Origin: an uncultured Nitrosospira sp.
Lineage (GTDB): Bacteria > Nitrospirota > Nitrospiria > Nitrospirales > Nitrospiraceae
Assembly: GCA_900696505.1 (NCBI GenBank)
Contig: CAADGJ010000064.1
Coordinates: 1-35,326, forward strand
Direction of reading: 5' to 3'
DNA: 35,326 nucleotides
The notes under the pieces are model-generated. The model saw only the letters and a list, made by a program, of their open reading frames with translations. It was not told the origin of the DNA and ran no database searches. Position numbers and translations under genes: made by a program. Below are positions 16,317 through 25,057 of the stretch, in pieces; positions within the stretch are counted from its first letter, which is position 1; each line of letters begins with the position of its first letter.

Positions 16317-17729
16317 TCAATGCTCCGTCATCGAAGCGCGCGGCGAGAGACCGGGAAACCGGCGGGCCTCAAGAGATCGTTCCATTCCATATTGGCGAAG
16401 TCGCCGGTACAACGTGGAGCGGCTAATGCCGAGCTCCTGGGCGGCCCGGCTCAAGTTCCCCTGTGAGAGGGTGAACGCTTTCATGATCAGGTCCGTTTCG
16501 ATCCGCTGCTGATTGACCTTCAGTGAAATTGATCCGTCGTCCTGCGGCGGGGCCTGGCGAGGCAAATCCAAATCGGCAGCGGTGATATGCGTGCCTTCCG
16601 CCATGACCACGGCACGTCCGATCCTGTTGGATAACTCCCGCACATTGCCCGGCCAGGAATAGGCCTGCATCGCCTCCAGCGCCTCACGAGTAAACCCGTA
16701 CAGAGGTTTATTGTAGTGAGCAGCGGCCTGCCGCAGAAACGCCATGGCGATCAGCGACACATCCTCGCCTCGTTCCCGTAACGGAGGCAGGTTGATGTGC
16801 ACCACGCCCAGCCGATAATACAGGTCATCCCGAAAGGTCCCCTTCTCGATCGCTTCCTTCAAATTCACGTTTGTGGCGGCAATGATCCGCACGTTCATCT
16901 CAATCGCCTGATGCCCGCCGACTCGCTCAAACGTGTGATCCTGAAGGAACCGCAGTAACTTGACCTGCAACGCATTGGGAAGTTCACCGACCTCATCGAG
17001 GAACAACGTCCCACCCTGGGCAAACTCCACTTTTCCCTTTTTCTGCCCGACGGCGCCCGTAAAGGCGCCTCGCTCATAGCCAAAAAGCTCGGATTCCAGG
17101 AGACTTTCCGGGATGGCCCCGCAGTTGATCGGAATGAATGGCCCCTGTTTGCGTAATCCCCGGGCGTGAATCGCACGCGCCGTCAGTTCTTTGCCGGTGC
17201 CGCTTTCGCCAGTGATCAGAATCGGCGCATCACTCGTCGACACCTTCCGAATAGCATCAAAAATCCGATTGATACTCGCACTCATGCCCAACATGCCGCT
17301 GAATTCTTCGGGCCCGCCAACCACCATGGCCCCGCGCGCTTCCTGTTCCAGATCGGCGACCCGCGCGACTCGTTCTATACTCTGCAGTAATTGCACTGTA
17401 TCAAGGGACTTGGCGAGGACATCACAGGCCCCGCACTGAACCGCGCGCACCGCCACACTTCGCTCAGGTCTCCCGGTGTACGCGATGACTTTCCCGGAAT
17501 ACCCCGTCTGACGCAATTTCTGGAGCACATTCAACCCTTCTTCGGCAGACGGCTGCGATGGCGAATCGATATCGAGCAGCATGACCGGCGAAGCCTGTTC
17601 ATGAATGGGCAACAGCGTGTCCGTCGTCCACATTGCCGTCGAGACTTCGAACTCGTCCTGAATCAATGCCTGCGCTGCGGACACGGTCGACTGATCAGGT
17701 CCGACAATTACTACACTATGCTTCGCCAC
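16317..17729 (-). CDS. Sigma-54-dependent response regulator (NtrC family)
   Basis: A 470-residue enhancer-binding activator. The receiver (residues 4-115) keeps the phosphoacceptor Asp-53 (MLLDID), Thr-85 region and Lys-107, but the usual acidic pair near the start is reduced to a single Asp (VGPDQS). The AAA+ domain has Walker A GESGTGK at 174-180, the sigma-54-contact loop GAFTGA at 221-226 and Walker B at 241-246. The C-terminus is a Fis-type helix-turn-helix (GNLSRAAQELGISRSTLYRRL). Translation begins at GTG 17729, six bases after AAAGGAGA; the upstream ATG at 17768 has no such site. The partner kinase is not adjacent. It could act on the sigma-54 promoter at 8106, which is untested. Confidence 0.93.
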   Translation of the reverse strand: MAKHSVVIVGPDQSTVSAAQALIQDEFEVSTAMWTTDTLLPIHEQASPVMLLDIDSPSQPSAEEGLNVLQKLRQTGYSGKVIAYTGRPERSVAVRAVQCGACDVLAKSLDTVQLLQSIERVARVADLEQEARGAMVVGGPEEFSGMLGMSASINRIFDAIRKVSTSDAPILITGESGTGKELTARAIHARGLRKQGPFIPINCGAIPESLLESELFGYERGAFTGAVGQKKGKVEFAQGGTLFLDEVGELPNALQVKLLRFLQDHTFERVGGHQAIEMNVRIIAATNVNLKEAIEKGTFRDDLYYRLGVVHINLPPLRERGEDVSLIAMAFLRQAAAHYNKPLYGFTREALEAMQAYSWPGNVRELSNRIGRAVVMAEGTHITAADLDLPRQAPPQDDGSISLKVNQQRIETDLIMKAFTLSQGNLSRAAQELGISRSTLYRRLRQYGMERSLEARRFPGLSPRASMTEH

Positions 17730-17839
17730 GATTCGTCTCCTTTCGGCTGGTAAGACCACGGGCGCCATTCAGGCAAACCATCGTCTCACGAACGGCAAGA
17801 TCGAGATAAGGATGCGGCTCAGGTCCGCATGACAGCACG

Positions 17840-18232
17840 TTACGAGACTATCGACGGAGGGTCGAGCGAGTCGCACATAAACACATCTCCACCGAATGCC
17901 TTCGCCAGCGCTGGCAAGGTGCCATTCGCTTCCTGAGCGGTGCGATCCAGCATCGCGATGATTGGCACTTGCGGGCAGGTACGTTTCAAACGGGGAACCG
18001 CCGTCTGCAGCGGCGTGGAGAATGATGACAACCCAACGACAATCACATCGGGACGCAGTTCCTGAAGGTGATGCTCCAAATGAGGCACAGCGGACGTCAT
18101 GGTGGCTTGGTATCCATGGAGCGCAAACCAGTCGGCATAACGATACCCGCTGGTGACATCTTCATAAATCACCGCGACCGTCCGCCGTTTTCCGGAACGC
18201 GCCCCATTCCCGCCTGTTGATGATGGCCCCAT
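17840..18232 (-). CDS. Degenerate receiver (pseudo-receiver) protein
   Basis: A 130-residue single-domain protein with the CheY-like pattern: VAVIYEDV at strand 1, PDVIVVGLSSF at strand 3 and VPIIAMLDRT at strand 4. Strand 3 shows Gly-67 where the phosphorylated Asp belongs, so it cannot be phosphorylated in the normal way. It may bind a partner constitutively or sense something else. The ATG at 18232 has GGGAGGG six bases upstream; another ATG at 18259, overlapping the previous stop as TGATG, is also possible. It lies 110 bp upstream of the sigma-54 activator on the same strand and may modulate that protein or the nearby kinase system. Confidence 0.8.
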   Translation of the reverse strand: MGPSSTGGNGARSGKRRTVAVIYEDVTSGYRYADWFALHGYQATMTSAVPHLEHHLQELRPDVIVVGLSSFSTPLQTAVPRLKRTCPQVPIIAMLDRTAQEANGTLPALAKAFGGDVFMCDSLDPPSIVS

Positions 18233-18258
18233 AAGATTCCCTCCCCAGATGAATGGCA

Positions 18259-18513
18259 TCAGGTTGTGGTGTGCATCTTTGCGAGTTGGACCAGCCGGTG
18301 TTTCATTTGCGGACCCCACCAGGTCAGGTCCTGTAACATCGCGGCCTCTCGTGGGCTCAGTCTTGTCAGGAGATCCGACCACCCTTGACGGAACGACCCC
18401 GTTCGTCGATCAACAGACGATCGCTCGGCAGCCGCATGGCCTTGCGCTGCGTCAAAAATGGCCACTAATGTCGCGGTATTAGAGATCCAGGCCCTCTGCA
18501 TTTGGAAGAGCAT
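18259..18513 (-). CDS. Possible small protein of 84 residues ahead of the pseudo-receiver
   Basis: An open frame ending 26 bp before the pseudo-receiver start on the same strand, spacing typical of an operon. The second half reads as plausible protein (GWSDLLTRLSPREAAMLQDL, then two Trp). Two ATGs (18513, 18501) lack ribosome-binding sites. No domain is recognised. If real it would be the first gene of the pseudo-receiver and sigma-54 activator group. Confidence 0.4.
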   Translation of the reverse strand: MLFQMQRAWISNTATLVAIFDAAQGHAAAERSSVDRRTGSFRQGWSDLLTRLSPREAAMLQDLTWWGPQMKHRLVQLAKMHTTT

Positions 18514-18564
18514 AGGCCGGGAGGGTCGAGGAGGCTATCAACAGAGGCGCTATTCGTGTGTCAC

Positions 18565-18602
18565 AATAAAACAGTGTCGACTCGTCATCGTTCGATCGAC
18601 AC
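18565..18602 (-). terminator. Rho-independent terminator after the NarL-type regulator
   Basis: On the minus strand GTGTCGA pairs with TCGACAC (7 bp, 15-base loop that can pair further), followed by TGTTTTATT. It begins 20 bp after the regulator stop at 18623, so it separates the kinase-regulator operon from the pseudo-receiver group. Confidence 0.6.
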
Positions 18603-18622
18603 ATTCAGGCGCGCCAGCGCCG

Positions 18623-19270
18623 TCAGACAACGAGTCCGTGCTGGAGGGCATACCGGGTCAGCTCCGCATTGTTCTTCAAGTTCATTTTGTCCAGAATTCT
18701 CGCCCGATATGTGCTGATCGTCGTCACGCTCAGGTGGATACTCTCCGCGATATCGCTGACGGTTTGTCCTGAGGCGATGAGGCACAGCACTTCATACTCC
18801 CGATCCGACAATCGCTCGTGCGGCAGCTTATCGACCCCGGTGCGCACGGTCAACGCCAGCGCCTCGCCCACCGAAGCACTGACGTACTGGCCGCCCGCCA
18901 TGACTTTCTTCGCCGCATGGACTAGCTCTTCCGGCGCACTCGCCTTCGTGAGATATCCCGCGGCGCCGGCTTTGAACATCCGAATGGCATACTGATCTTC
19001 GGGATGCATACTCAAGATCAAGACCGGCAACGTGGGCGCCAGCTGCTTGAGTTCCTTGAGGACCTCCGGGCCACTGCGTCCGGGCATGCTGATATCCATC
19101 ACGACCAGGTCGTAGGTCTGTTCCCGGACCTGGTCCAGCATCTCCTGGGCGTTTCCGCATTCGGCCATGCTGGCTCCTTCGAATCCTTCCTCCAGAATGT
19201 CCTTCACTCCACGCCGGAAGGAGGGATGATCATCGACGACCAGAATACGTACAGTTGCTGTGTTTCGCAT
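18623..19270 (-). CDS. NarL/FixJ-type response regulator
   Basis: A 215-residue two-domain regulator. The receiver has the acidic pair VVDDH (residues 11-15), phosphoacceptor Asp-59 (VMDISMPG) and the conserved Lys in GYLTKAS. The C-terminus is a LuxR-type helix-turn-helix (LSDREYEVLCLIASG, TVSDIAESIHLSVTTISTYRA). Start 19270 is chosen because GGAGGG lies four to five bases upstream; an ATG at 19285 is weaker. It follows the multi-PAS kinase by 18 bp, so the two form a cognate pair read from one message that ends at the terminator at 18565-18602. Target genes are unknown. Confidence 0.95.
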   Translation of the reverse strand: MRNTATVRILVVDDHPSFRRGVKDILEEGFEGASMAECGNAQEMLDQVREQTYDLVVMDISMPGRSGPEVLKELKQLAPTLPVLILSMHPEDQYAIRMFKAGAAGYLTKASAPEELVHAAKKVMAGGQYVSASVGEALALTVRTGVDKLPHERLSDREYEVLCLIASGQTVSDIAESIHLSVTTISTYRARILDKMNLKNNAELTRYALQHGLVV

Positions 19271-19288
19271 CGTTCCCTCCATCATGCG

Positions 19289-22200
19289 CTATCCCTTTCC
19301 TTCACGAGGTAGTTGCAATGTAATGGTCGTCCCGTTGCCTTCCAGGGTCTCTATTTGCACATCTCCACCAAGCAGCCCGGCTCGCTCCCGCATTCCGAGC
19401 AGACCGAATGATCGGGCGTCGGCAAGTCGATCTTGAGGAATCCCTCGCCCGTTGTCGCGGACCTGCAGCAATAACCCCACGTTCTGCTCTTCCAATCGCA
19501 CGTGCACTTCTGTCGCCTGGGCATGGCGGGTGACATTGGTCAGCGCCTCCTGACAAATGCGAAAGACCGCAGTAGCCTGCTCCGGGTCCACACGCAAATC
19601 CTCATGGCTAACCACGCAATGACAAGTAATGCCGGTACGACGTTGAAAATCCCGGCATTGCCATTCAATCGCCGCGACCAGCCCCAGATCGTCCAATACG
19701 CCGGGGCGTAATTCCGCGACGATCCGCTGCACAGAGGTAATGGTGCTGTCGACCTGCTCCTTCATCCCTCGAATCTTCTCATCGACCTTGGCCCGATCGC
19801 CCGGAACGAGCCGCTCGCCCAACAAACCGCCCAGGCGGGATAAATCGATCTTCAGGCACGTCAGGCCGACACCCAGTTCGTCGTGCAATTCCCGGGCGAT
19901 GCGCCCGCGCTCCTCCTCGCGTATCCCCTCCATTCGCCCCGAGAGTTTTCGCAGCCGACGGAGAGAATCCTGCAGCTGCGCTTCGGCGCGCTTTCGATCC
20001 GTCGTATCCTTGAAGACGACGACCGCGCCGACAAGTTCCCCGCGCTCAGAAATGGGCGTACTCACATATTCCACCGGAAAACTCGTCCCGTCCTTGCGCC
20101 AGAATGCACTGTCCACCTGCTCGCGCACCTCGCCGTCCCGAATCGTCTCCACAATGGGGCAACTCAGCACGCCGAACGGTCGTTCAGCGAGATCGGGAGA
20201 GAACACCAAGGCGTATAGCGAACGGCCGATCATGGCATCTGCTTCCCACCCCAACATCTTGGCCGCCGCCGGGTTCATGAACGTCAAACGCCCCTCGCGA
20301 TCCACCCCGTAGATGCCTTCTCCCGCCGAATTCAGAACGACCTGATTGTGATAATGCAGGCGATCCAGCTGCTCCTCCGCAGTCCGCCGTTCGCTGATAT
20401 CCCGCATAATGATCGTGAAAAACAGATCGGATTTCCCCTTCCACGACGTCACGCTCAACTCCAACGGAAACTCGTCCCCTTGCTTTCGGCGGCCCACGAG
20501 TTCAAGCGTCTTGCTCGTCGATTGCACGCGCTCCAGCACACGCACCCGCTGGACGTTGCGTTCCAGCTCCTCATGGTACTGTTCCGGGATGATCATCGTG
20601 ACAGGCTGTCCGATAATTTCCTCCGCCGAGTATCCGAAGGTCGCCTCCGCTCCCTTGTTCCAGAAGGCCACCTTCATGAGAGCGTTGACGAGAACAATGG
20701 CATCTTTGGTCGATTGCACGATCGATCGCAGTCGTTCTTCACTGACCCGAAGCGCATCTTCGATCCGGCGGCGTTCGGTCACATCGCGAATGATTCCCAA
20801 TACGCCCACCACACGACCCTGCCGCATTTGCGGGGTGCCGACGAATTCTCCAGTCACGTAACCACCTTGTTTTGTGCTGATTTGCATCGAACAGGTGAGC
20901 GGCGTGCCACGCTCGAGAATCGCCTGCAACACGTCCTGACAAAACCCGGCATCGTCTGGATGGAGTAAGGTGGCGAGCGGTTCGCCAATCCATTGCGAAC
21001 GGGACCAGCTGGTCACCGTCTCAAATGCCTGGTTGAGGGAGGTCATGGTCGTATCGGCCGAGAGCGTGAAAATAATATCCCGCGCGCCCTCCACCAGACT
21101 GCGGAATCGATATTCCGACTCAAACAAGGCATCCTGCGCCCGCTTGAGCCAGGTGATGTCATGAAACACCACGACGGTCCCGCACAGCAGTCCAGCGTCA
21201 TCCCGGATGGGTCTGGCATTGATACTCACCCATCGCCCCGGCACTCCCTGCGAGGCCCGCATGTAGACTTCGAGCCAATCAACCTTTTCCCCTTTCAATG
21301 CGCGCGCCAGCGGCCATTCGTCGCGCTGGAATGGCGTCGCCGTGTCGCCATGAAAAAATTCATAGCGGTCTACCCACTCGATCGGGGGAACGTCTCCGGG
21401 AGAAAAACCGACGATGCTTTCGAGGGCGGGATTGGCCAAGACCAGTTTCCCCGCTGCATCGGTGACGACGACGCCATCTCCCATGCTTCGCAATACCGAA
21501 TTGACGATTCTGGTCTGCTCATGGAGAGCCTGCTCAGACCGTTGCAGCGCCGTAGCCCTGTCGTGGAGCGCCTGTTTCGCCTGTGCAATGCCAGCCGATT
21601 GTGTCCTGACCGCATCTTCATAGACCCGCAGCAATTGTTCCGCGACCGCCAAACGCGACTGATGACGGAGACTTGCCGGAGGCTCAGGCGCTGATCCCGA
21701 TTGCTGGCTCGCACCACTGTCTGTGCAAGACGCTTCATCAAACGCGAGCAAGGATGTTTTTAAACTGAGGGCGAGTGATTTGCACAACGCCGCGGTCTCA
21801 CGCGGCACCGGCGTCTTGGAGAACAAAATCACCGCGAATAAATCGCGCGACGGTAACATCCCCCCGAAACACAATACCGACTTCACGCCATATTTCCCGA
21901 CAAATCCGTCCTGGACAGGCACATAGGGACTTCCCACCGCGTCGGGCACATAAAACACGTTATACGTTTTCTCTTCCAAATCGACCAGCCATTCACCATC
22001 CGGCCTCACGTCGAACTCCGTGGACACACCGAACTGATGCAGGAGTTGCGAGAACATCGGAAATTGTTTCACGAAATCGGCGCTGACCATCGGTATGACA
22101 CGATATCGGTGAGAACGATCGACTCGATTCCAATCCGGCTCCGCGCCGGTTGAGGCCACGAGTGTGAAGCAGCGTAAATCGGGGAACGGCGCGATGCCGC

Positions 22201-22441
22201 CGAGCTTTTCTCTGACCAGCTGTTGATGTTCGGCATCCAGCCGGCTGTAGGAAATGGTTTTGAAGCACCGCACAAGGACACAATCGCGTTGCCCCGTGGC
22301 CGGGTCGCCGAGCGTGTCGAAAAGATAGTTCACCGCCTTGGAGGCCGCCTCCTGCAAAGACCGCGACTGTTCGCCCAGCTGGCGCAGGACGGCAGAGCAT
22401 TCCGTCATTTCCAACAGGGAAAAGCGAGCCAGACTATACAC
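19289..22441 (-). CDS. Multi-PAS sensor histidine kinase, HisKA_3 (NarX-like) type
   Basis: A 1,050-residue soluble kinase without transmembrane segments. Residues 15-235 form an N-terminal sensor region of GAF-like appearance. A coiled coil (260-312) leads into four PAS domains at about 312-435, 440-560, 565-688 and 695-820. The HisKA_3 domain has the phosphorylated His-853 in ARELHDELG, and HATPase_c follows with CQEALTNVTRHA (N box) and DNGRGI (996-1001). The GTG at 22441 has no clear ribosome-binding site; ATG 22408 is an alternative. Being cytosolic with stacked PAS domains, it probably senses redox state, oxygen or a small ligand, though no heme or flavin site could be identified. Confidence 0.93.
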   Translation of the reverse strand: MYSLARFSLLEMTECSAVLRQLGEQSRSLQEAASKAVNYLFDTLGDPATGQRDCVLVRCFKTISYSRLDAEHQQLVREKLGGIAPFPDLRCFTLVASTGAEPDWNRVDRSHRYRVIPMVSADFVKQFPMFSQLLHQFGVSTEFDVRPDGEWLVDLEEKTYNVFYVPDAVGSPYVPVQDGFVGKYGVKSVLCFGGMLPSRDLFAVILFSKTPVPRETAALCKSLALSLKTSLLAFDEASCTDSGASQQSGSAPEPPASLRHQSRLAVAEQLLRVYEDAVRTQSAGIAQAKQALHDRATALQRSEQALHEQTRIVNSVLRSMGDGVVVTDAAGKLVLANPALESIVGFSPGDVPPIEWVDRYEFFHGDTATPFQRDEWPLARALKGEKVDWLEVYMRASQGVPGRWVSINARPIRDDAGLLCGTVVVFHDITWLKRAQDALFESEYRFRSLVEGARDIIFTLSADTTMTSLNQAFETVTSWSRSQWIGEPLATLLHPDDAGFCQDVLQAILERGTPLTCSMQISTKQGGYVTGEFVGTPQMRQGRVVGVLGIIRDVTERRRIEDALRVSEERLRSIVQSTKDAIVLVNALMKVAFWNKGAEATFGYSAEEIIGQPVTMIIPEQYHEELERNVQRVRVLERVQSTSKTLELVGRRKQGDEFPLELSVTSWKGKSDLFFTIIMRDISERRTAEEQLDRLHYHNQVVLNSAGEGIYGVDREGRLTFMNPAAAKMLGWEADAMIGRSLYALVFSPDLAERPFGVLSCPIVETIRDGEVREQVDSAFWRKDGTSFPVEYVSTPISERGELVGAVVVFKDTTDRKRAEAQLQDSLRRLRKLSGRMEGIREEERGRIARELHDELGVGLTCLKIDLSRLGGLLGERLVPGDRAKVDEKIRGMKEQVDSTITSVQRIVAELRPGVLDDLGLVAAIEWQCRDFQRRTGITCHCVVSHEDLRVDPEQATAVFRICQEALTNVTRHAQATEVHVRLEEQNVGLLLQVRDNGRGIPQDRLADARSFGLLGMRERAGLLGGDVQIETLEGNGTTITLQLPREGKG

Positions 22442-22585
22442 AGGCGGGCCCTCGGGTGAACGATGGGGGATGACTGATCAACGCGCCACTGATTGACGGG
22501 TGCCGGGAGATGCCGAATCGTGAGGGAAGGCGCGTGTCGAGAACTCTGGCCTTCCAAAGCGAGGCGCAGAACCACTCTGAAGGCG

Positions 22586-22614
22586 AGTCTAGTTAAGGGC
22601 ACCAGGCTTGTCAA
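22586..22614 (-). promoter_or_regulatory. Sigma-70 promoter of the kinase-regulator operon
   Basis: On the minus strand: perfect TTGACA (22614-22609), 17-base spacer, TAGACT (22591-22586). It gives a leader of about 140 bases before the kinase start. The same -10, TAGACT, occurs at the Lon-like gene promoter (24263-24290). Confidence 0.6.
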
Positions 22615-22695
22615 GGCAGGGAGGGCGGATACCATCAGACGCGTGGTCTGAGAAAACAACAGATCTGTTCAGATGAAGACTAGGGGAAATCGTCG

Positions 22696-23118
22696 CTATC
22701 GAGAGGAAGGATCCAACTCAAGCGCATGCGACAATAACGCCGCATCGGACGCATAGGTCAGTCGCCGCAGGGCTTCCGTCTGCTCAACCCACTGCACTTC
22801 TTCCACCTCTCCGTCCGGAACGCCGGTCAGCTCGAGCGGAACCATCTTGAACCAGACAACCGTCTTGCGGAATCGACGTCCCTCTCGTTGAAACCAATAT
22901 TCGGTTGTTGAGAGATCCGCATCGATGCGGCAAGACCAGCCCGTCTCCTCACGGACTTCGCGCACAGCGGCCTGCGCCGGCGTTTCACCTGCATCCAGGC
23001 GCCCCTTGGGGAAGGACCAGACCGGACGACCTTTAATGTCGGACACCCGGATCAGCAACACTTCCTGCTGCCGCAAGACGACTCCGCCTGCCGAGCGGAC
23101 CAGTCCTCCTTCAGCCAT
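22696..23118 (-). CDS. Nudix hydrolase
   Basis: A 140-residue hydrolase of nucleoside-diphosphate-linked substrates. The complete Nudix box is visible: GRLDAGETPAQAAVREVREE followed by TGW, with both metal-binding Glu residues present. The FPKGRLDAGET context resembles diadenosine-polyphosphate or house-cleaning hydrolases, but substrate cannot be read from sequence. I chose the ATG at 23118 because the protein family starts shortly before AGGVVLRQQ; an upstream frame to 23196 overlaps the SDR gene. It is 47 bp downstream of the SDR gene on the same strand, likely cotranscribed. Confidence 0.9.
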   Translation of the reverse strand: MAEGGLVRSAGGVVLRQQEVLLIRVSDIKGRPVWSFPKGRLDAGETPAQAAVREVREETGWSCRIDADLSTTEYWFQREGRRFRKTVVWFKMVPLELTGVPDGEVEEVQWVEQTEALRRLTYASDAALLSHALELDPSSR

Positions 23119-23165
23119 GCCGCTGCTCTCTTTTCTGACGCCCGTTTGGTCCGCAGTGCGCAAGA

Positions 23166-24023
23166 TTACGCATGACGCGACAATCCTAAGAACCATGTCA
23201 GAAGACGATCCTGAGCGCTATCGGGGAGCAGCCACTTCAGAGCCGCTCTGAAGCGCGCATCCTTGCCGACCAGATAACGAGCACGCGGCGATGGCACGGT
23301 CAACGCACGGGCCACCACCCGGGCAACGGCCTCGGCAGGAATCGCACGGGCAGCAGCCCCGGCCATCACATCCTGCATACGCGCTAAGGGCTGAGCATAC
23401 AGGGCCAACGATTCCGGCGCGACTCCGCCGAGTGTGCGGGTGGCGGACATCGTGGCCCGCTGCCATATCTGAGATTGAATGGCGCCAGGTTCGACCAGCG
23501 CCACTGCGATGCCCCAGGGCGCCAGCTCCAGCCGCAAGGCATCACTCATGGCCTCGAGCGCAAATTTGGAGCTGCAATAGGCACCGAGAAACGGGGTGGC
23601 AGCCAGCCCGGCGATCGAACTGATGTTGACGATGCGCCCTCGTGCGCGGCGCAGCAACGGGAGCAAGGCTTGTGTCACCGCCAGCGCTCCCATGACATTG
23701 ACTTCGAACTGTGTTCGGACCTCGGCGATAGGCAGGAGTTCAAGCGGGCCCGCCACGGAGATACCGGCGTTATTCACGAGGCCGGCCAGCCCCGCTTCCG
23801 GCAACGCCTCTGTCAATGTTCGAGTGGCCGCGGTGATCGAATCGGAATCGGTCACATCGAGCAGCAGCACGCGCAGACGAGCGGAGGTGGAACGAGCCAG
23901 GGCCTCGCCATCCTCCTTACGGCGAACGCCGGCCCACACCGTAAAACCCAACCCGTCCAGATAACGCGCACAGGCTGCACCGATGCCAGTCGATGCACCG
24001 GTGATGACGATGGCTCCTTGCAC
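23166..24023 (-). CDS. Short-chain dehydrogenase/reductase
   Basis: A 285-residue NAD(P)-dependent oxidoreductase of the classical SDR type. The cofactor motif GASTGIG is at residues 9-15, NNAG is near residue 88, the catalytic Ser is in IVNISSIAG and the YxxxK pair is in YCSSK. The C-terminal extension with two hydrophobic segments (LKWLLPDSAQDRLLTWFLGL) suggests the subgroup acting on lipids or retinol-like substrates, possibly membrane-associated. The substrate is unknown. It starts at GTG 24023 with GGAG nine bases upstream. It is upstream of the Nudix gene. Confidence 0.9.
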   Translation of the reverse strand: MQGAIVITGASTGIGAACARYLDGLGFTVWAGVRRKEDGEALARSTSARLRVLLLDVTDSDSITAATRTLTEALPEAGLAGLVNNAGISVAGPLELLPIAEVRTQFEVNVMGALAVTQALLPLLRRARGRIVNISSIAGLAATPFLGAYCSSKFALEAMSDALRLELAPWGIAVALVEPGAIQSQIWQRATMSATRTLGGVAPESLALYAQPLARMQDVMAGAAARAIPAEAVARVVARALTVPSPRARYLVGKDARFRAALKWLLPDSAQDRLLTWFLGLSRHA

Positions 24024-24262
24024 TCACCTGCTCCACTGTTGAAAACGTATGCGCCGCACCGGAACTCTTGCCGGCTGTTCTATCTCGCCCGAGATTATCA
24101 CGCGCATGGGGTCAGAGGCATCAACGAGCCCGAGGGAAGACGCCCTCAGGAATTTCAGTAGGGAACTGCATGCGGAAAGAGAAAGAGGTCAATGTTTCCG
24201 GTTGTTTGCTCGACGCACGGTGATGATATCCGCCGACTGCGCCCCCTGCCGTTTAGGCGAAT

Positions 24263-24290
24263 TTGACAATCGGGCATCCTCATCTAGACT
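24263..24290 (+). promoter_or_regulatory. Sigma-70 promoter of the exported Lon-like gene
   Basis: TTGACA at 24263-24268, a 16-base spacer, TAGACT at 24285-24290. The start point would fall on or beside the ATG at 24297, which implies a leaderless message or use of ATG 24342/24345. Confidence 0.55.
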
Positions 24291-24296
24291 TGATTC

Positions 24297-24980
24297 ATGC
24301 GCGTACACACTTTCTTTTCCAGAAGCGGCACAGCGTCAAGAATGATGGCGATCTCGGTCCTCTCGCTGCTCGGGTATTTCGCTCTGCTTCCCTCTACCGC
24401 ACAGGCCAGTCGAACTCTCGTCGTTCCCATTTCTGTCGCAACCTATACCGACACCCAGGTCGGCTTCCCGACGTTCGTGATGAAATGGGACGAGGGGGCT
24501 CAGCCGGATCCCTTAGCATTGCGCTGGGGCCGTAGCCAGGTTCCTGTTCGCGGAACCGGCATGACGTCGATTCAGCACGCGTTCCAGTTTGCTGTCACAC
24601 GTCTGGATGCCTCCATTCGCCCGACAGGAACCCTCTCGCTGTATGCGACATTCACGGGTCCGCTCAGTGAAGAGGGATCAACGGCGGAAGCCGCGTTGGC
24701 GATTGGATTCATCGCTCTGCTCAAGGGTGACCAGCTGAGACGCGACATCACCATCACGGGCACGTTGGAAGGCGATGGTCGGATCGGACAGGTAGATCAA
24801 GTCGCCGAAAAAACAACTGCGGCGGCCAGAGCCGGCTACCACGTGCTGCTCGTACCACGAGGGCAATTTTATGCCCCTCGAGTCAATCGAGTCAGCTTGA
24901 CGCCGGAATCGAACGTCCTCGTCCGAGAAGTAGAGACGATTGAAGAAGCCTATGAGATCATGACGGGGAAGAAACTCTAA
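24297..24980 (+). CDS. Exported Lon-type (S16) serine protease domain without ATPase
   Basis: A 227-residue protein: signal peptide (basic start, then ISVLSLLGYFALLPSTAQA, cleavage near residue 37) followed by a domain like the proteolytic C-terminus of Lon. The Ser-Lys dyad is visible: Ser-128 in EEGSTAEAAL, and Lys-172 in VAEKTTAAARAG, the place of the Lon catalytic Lys. TGTLEGDGRIGQVD between them matches the Lon TGEI...GRVLPIGG segment, and HVLLVPRGQ matches the next strand. There is no AAA+ part, so it must act without ATP in the periplasm. Substrate unknown. The start could also be ATG 24342; neither has a ribosome-binding site. It is convergent with the CHAT protease gene. Confidence 0.75.
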   Translation: MRVHTFFSRSGTASRMMAISVLSLLGYFALLPSTAQASRTLVVPISVATYTDTQVGFPTFVMKWDEGAQPDPLALRWGRSQVPVRGTGMTSIQHAFQFAVTRLDASIRPTGTLSLYATFTGPLSEEGSTAEAALAIGFIALLKGDQLRRDITITGTLEGDGRIGQVDQVAEKTTAAARAGYHVLLVPRGQFYAPRVNRVSLTPESNVLVREVETIEEAYEIMTGKKL

Positions 24981-25057
24981 CGTCCCCGCCTACCCCACTC
25001 CGCACCGTTCACACCCTGTCCGCTTGTTGCTCTATTCCTAGCTTCTACGAATTGGCT

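Noticed and set aside
20348-21694. Plus-strand frames of about 200-230 codons opposite the multi-PAS kinase
   Set aside because: They are antisense shadows of a GC-rich gene whose PAS, HisKA_3 and ATPase motifs are all in the minus-strand frame.
22658-22669. 12-bp palindrome AACAGATCTGTT after the Nudix gene as terminator or operator
   Set aside because: As RNA it allows only a four-base stem, and the following T-run is short; as DNA it may bind a dimer, but nothing else supports it.
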